A stretch of 7,007 nt of DNA, taken from positions 1 through 7,007 of the forward strand of contig JAFDDS010000033.1 of the NCBI GenBank assembly GCA_019310745.1. Reading direction: 5' to 3'. Positions 6,191 to 7,007 of the stretch are shown piece by piece; the stretch's first letter is position 1; each line of letters opens with the position of its first letter. The DNA is from Deltaproteobacteria bacterium. Its GTDB lineage: Bacteria; Desulfobacterota; DSM-4660; Desulfatiglandales; B25-G16. The translations under genes and the position numbers were made by a program. Below the pieces are notes generated by a model. The model ran no database searches, had not been told where the DNA came from, and saw nothing but the letters and a program-made list of their open reading frames with translations.

Positions 6191-6314
6191 CAGATTTCTT
6201 TGATTCGTTTACTCAAGGCTTTGCTCCAATATTCCATAAGAAAAGAAAAATTGAATGTCACTAAAAGGCTAATGATTACAATAATTTGTAGCATACAATA
6301 ATAAGTTTAATGAA
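6191..6314. other. Intergenic gap between amrS and the sensor gene
   Basis: This 124-nt AT-rich gap holds no coding frame that I can support and no GC stem followed by a T-run. A poor promoter could be drawn from TTGAAT (6251-6256) to TACAAT (6277-6282), but the 20-nt spacing is too long for confidence. A 5-bp repeat TACAA/TTGTA (6277-6281 with 6286-6290) is unremarkable. Whether the sensor is co-transcribed with amrS is unresolved. Confidence 0.3.
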
Positions 6315-7007
6315 ATGGAAGAACAAAGAAGTAAAAAATTTGGAATCGGCAAGAAACTCCTCGTCTACTTCTTAGTGCTATCTCTGGTGCCCATAATAAT
6401 TGGCGGAGGTATTTCCTTTTATATCACTAAAAATCAACTCGAAGAAAATACAAAGGCACACTTGAGTGACCTTGCCAGTGATTGTGGAAGGAAAATATCC
6501 TATTATGTAAATTCACGCTATCACGACATCAAATTATTTTCTCAATCGTATGTTTTTAAGAGTACTGATACACAGCAAAAACAAAAATATATAGAAGAGG
6601 CCTTAACATCGTATCCCTTTTATGATGTAATCACCATAATTGATAAAAAGGGAAACATAATAGCATGCACTCAAAAGGAATATATTAGTCAATCAAGAGC
6701 TGATCGCACATGGTTTAAAAAGACAGTTCAATGCAGACAGGGTGATGTTATTCCGTTAGATGCCTATCGTGCAGAAACAGCGGAATGGAAAATGGTGATC
6801 GGGTTTAATACTCCCCTAACAGATGAAAACAATACGGAGATTATCGGAGTTTTGACTACCAGAGTACGTATGGACCACATTATAGAGCGAGTAAAAGCAT
6901 TGGATGAACGAATCGTGGGTGATAAGAACGCATACCTGCTCAACAAAAGAGGCGAGATACTGGCAGGGCCCAATGAAAAGAAATTTCTCACAACACACCA
7001 CTTGCAT
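6315..7007 (+). CDS. Membrane-anchored sensor protein with periplasmic dCache-like domain, 3' truncated by the window
   Basis: The frame opens with ATG at 6315 and runs without a stop for 231 codons to the right edge. A short basic N-terminus (residues 1-14) precedes one membrane segment at about 15-36. An extracytoplasmic region follows that resembles the double Cache (dCache_1) ligand-binding fold: YPFYDVITIIDKKGNIIA (100-117), RADRTWFKK (128-136), a WKMVIGFNTPL segment (158-168) and the second-lobe motif NAYLLNKRGEILAGPNE (205-221). Such proteins bind small ligands, often amino or carboxylic acids. The output may be a histidine kinase, methyl-accepting, GGDEF or other domain, and it lies beyond the window, so no role can be assigned. 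No in-frame alternative start exists back to the TAA at 6282-6284, and no good Shine-Dalgarno is visible. It lies 124 nt after amrS on the same strand. Confidence 0.8.
   Translation, partial: MEEQRSKKFGIGKKLLVYFLVLSLVPIIIGGGISFYITKNQLEENTKAHLSDLASDCGRKISYYVNSRYHDIKLFSQSYVFKSTDTQQKQKYIEEALTSYPFYDVITIIDKKGNIIACTQKEYISQSRADRTWFKKTVQCRQGDVIPLDAYRAETAEWKMVIGFNTPLTDENNTEIIGVLTTRVRMDHIIERVKALDERIVGDKNAYLLNKRGEILAGPNEKKFLTTHHLH

Noticed and set aside
6251..6282. Promoter for the sensor gene (TTGAAT ... TACAAT)
   Set aside because: The 20-nt spacing is outside the usual range and the region is AT-rich, so such matches are expected by chance.
6315..7007. Naming the sensor as a chemoreceptor or histidine kinase
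   Set aside because: Only the N-terminal anchor and sensing region are present. The output domain is beyond the window.
1..7007. Mobile element, CRISPR, tRNA or phage signal
   Set aside because: No transposase, integrase, regular repeat array or tRNA-like fold was seen on either strand.

Overview
The window is ordinary, moderately AT-rich bacterial DNA. It carries seven protein-coding genes, two of which reach or may reach a window edge. I see no tRNA, rRNA, CRISPR array, transposase or integrase. A lipid A-type acyltransferase points to a Gram-negative host. The DUF3786 protein and the AmrS-type radical SAM enzyme are typical of anaerobes, so a Desulfobacterota-like or related anaerobe is a reasonable guess, but nothing here fixes the taxon.

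Layout. At the left edge a plus-strand DUF3786 gene (33-674) converges on a four-gene minus-strand run. A hairpin with an A-run on one side and T-rich sequence on the other (684-738) probably terminates both. The minus-strand run, in transcription order, is an LpxL/HtrB-family acyltransferase (5004-4006), nadA quinolinate synthase (3984-3067), an unnamed multi-pass membrane protein (3065-2424) and a PanP-type PLP-dependent aspartate 1-decarboxylase (2410-725). The gaps are 21, 1 and 13 nt, so this looks like one operon. A divergent intergenic region (5005-5176) with several inverted repeats separates it from plus-strand amrS (5177-6190). A cut-off membrane sensor with a dCache-like domain follows (6315 to the right edge).

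How the genes may work together. NadA and PanP both start pathways from L-aspartate: NadA through iminoaspartate to quinolinate and NAD, PanP through beta-alanine to pantothenate and CoA. The operon therefore plausibly couples NAD and CoA precursor supply with an envelope acyltransferase and an unknown membrane protein. That grouping is inferred from gene order and family knowledge.

The observations most worth a second look are four. The acyltransferase lacks the acidic residue of its expected HX4D/E catalytic dyad (it reads H-F-G-N-L-Y). Its start codon lies in one arm of a long hairpin and has no visible Shine-Dalgarno. Two inverted repeats interleave around the predicted amrS promoter. The membrane protein between nadA and panP belongs to no family I can name. 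I did not find a convincing, wholly new multi-gene system.
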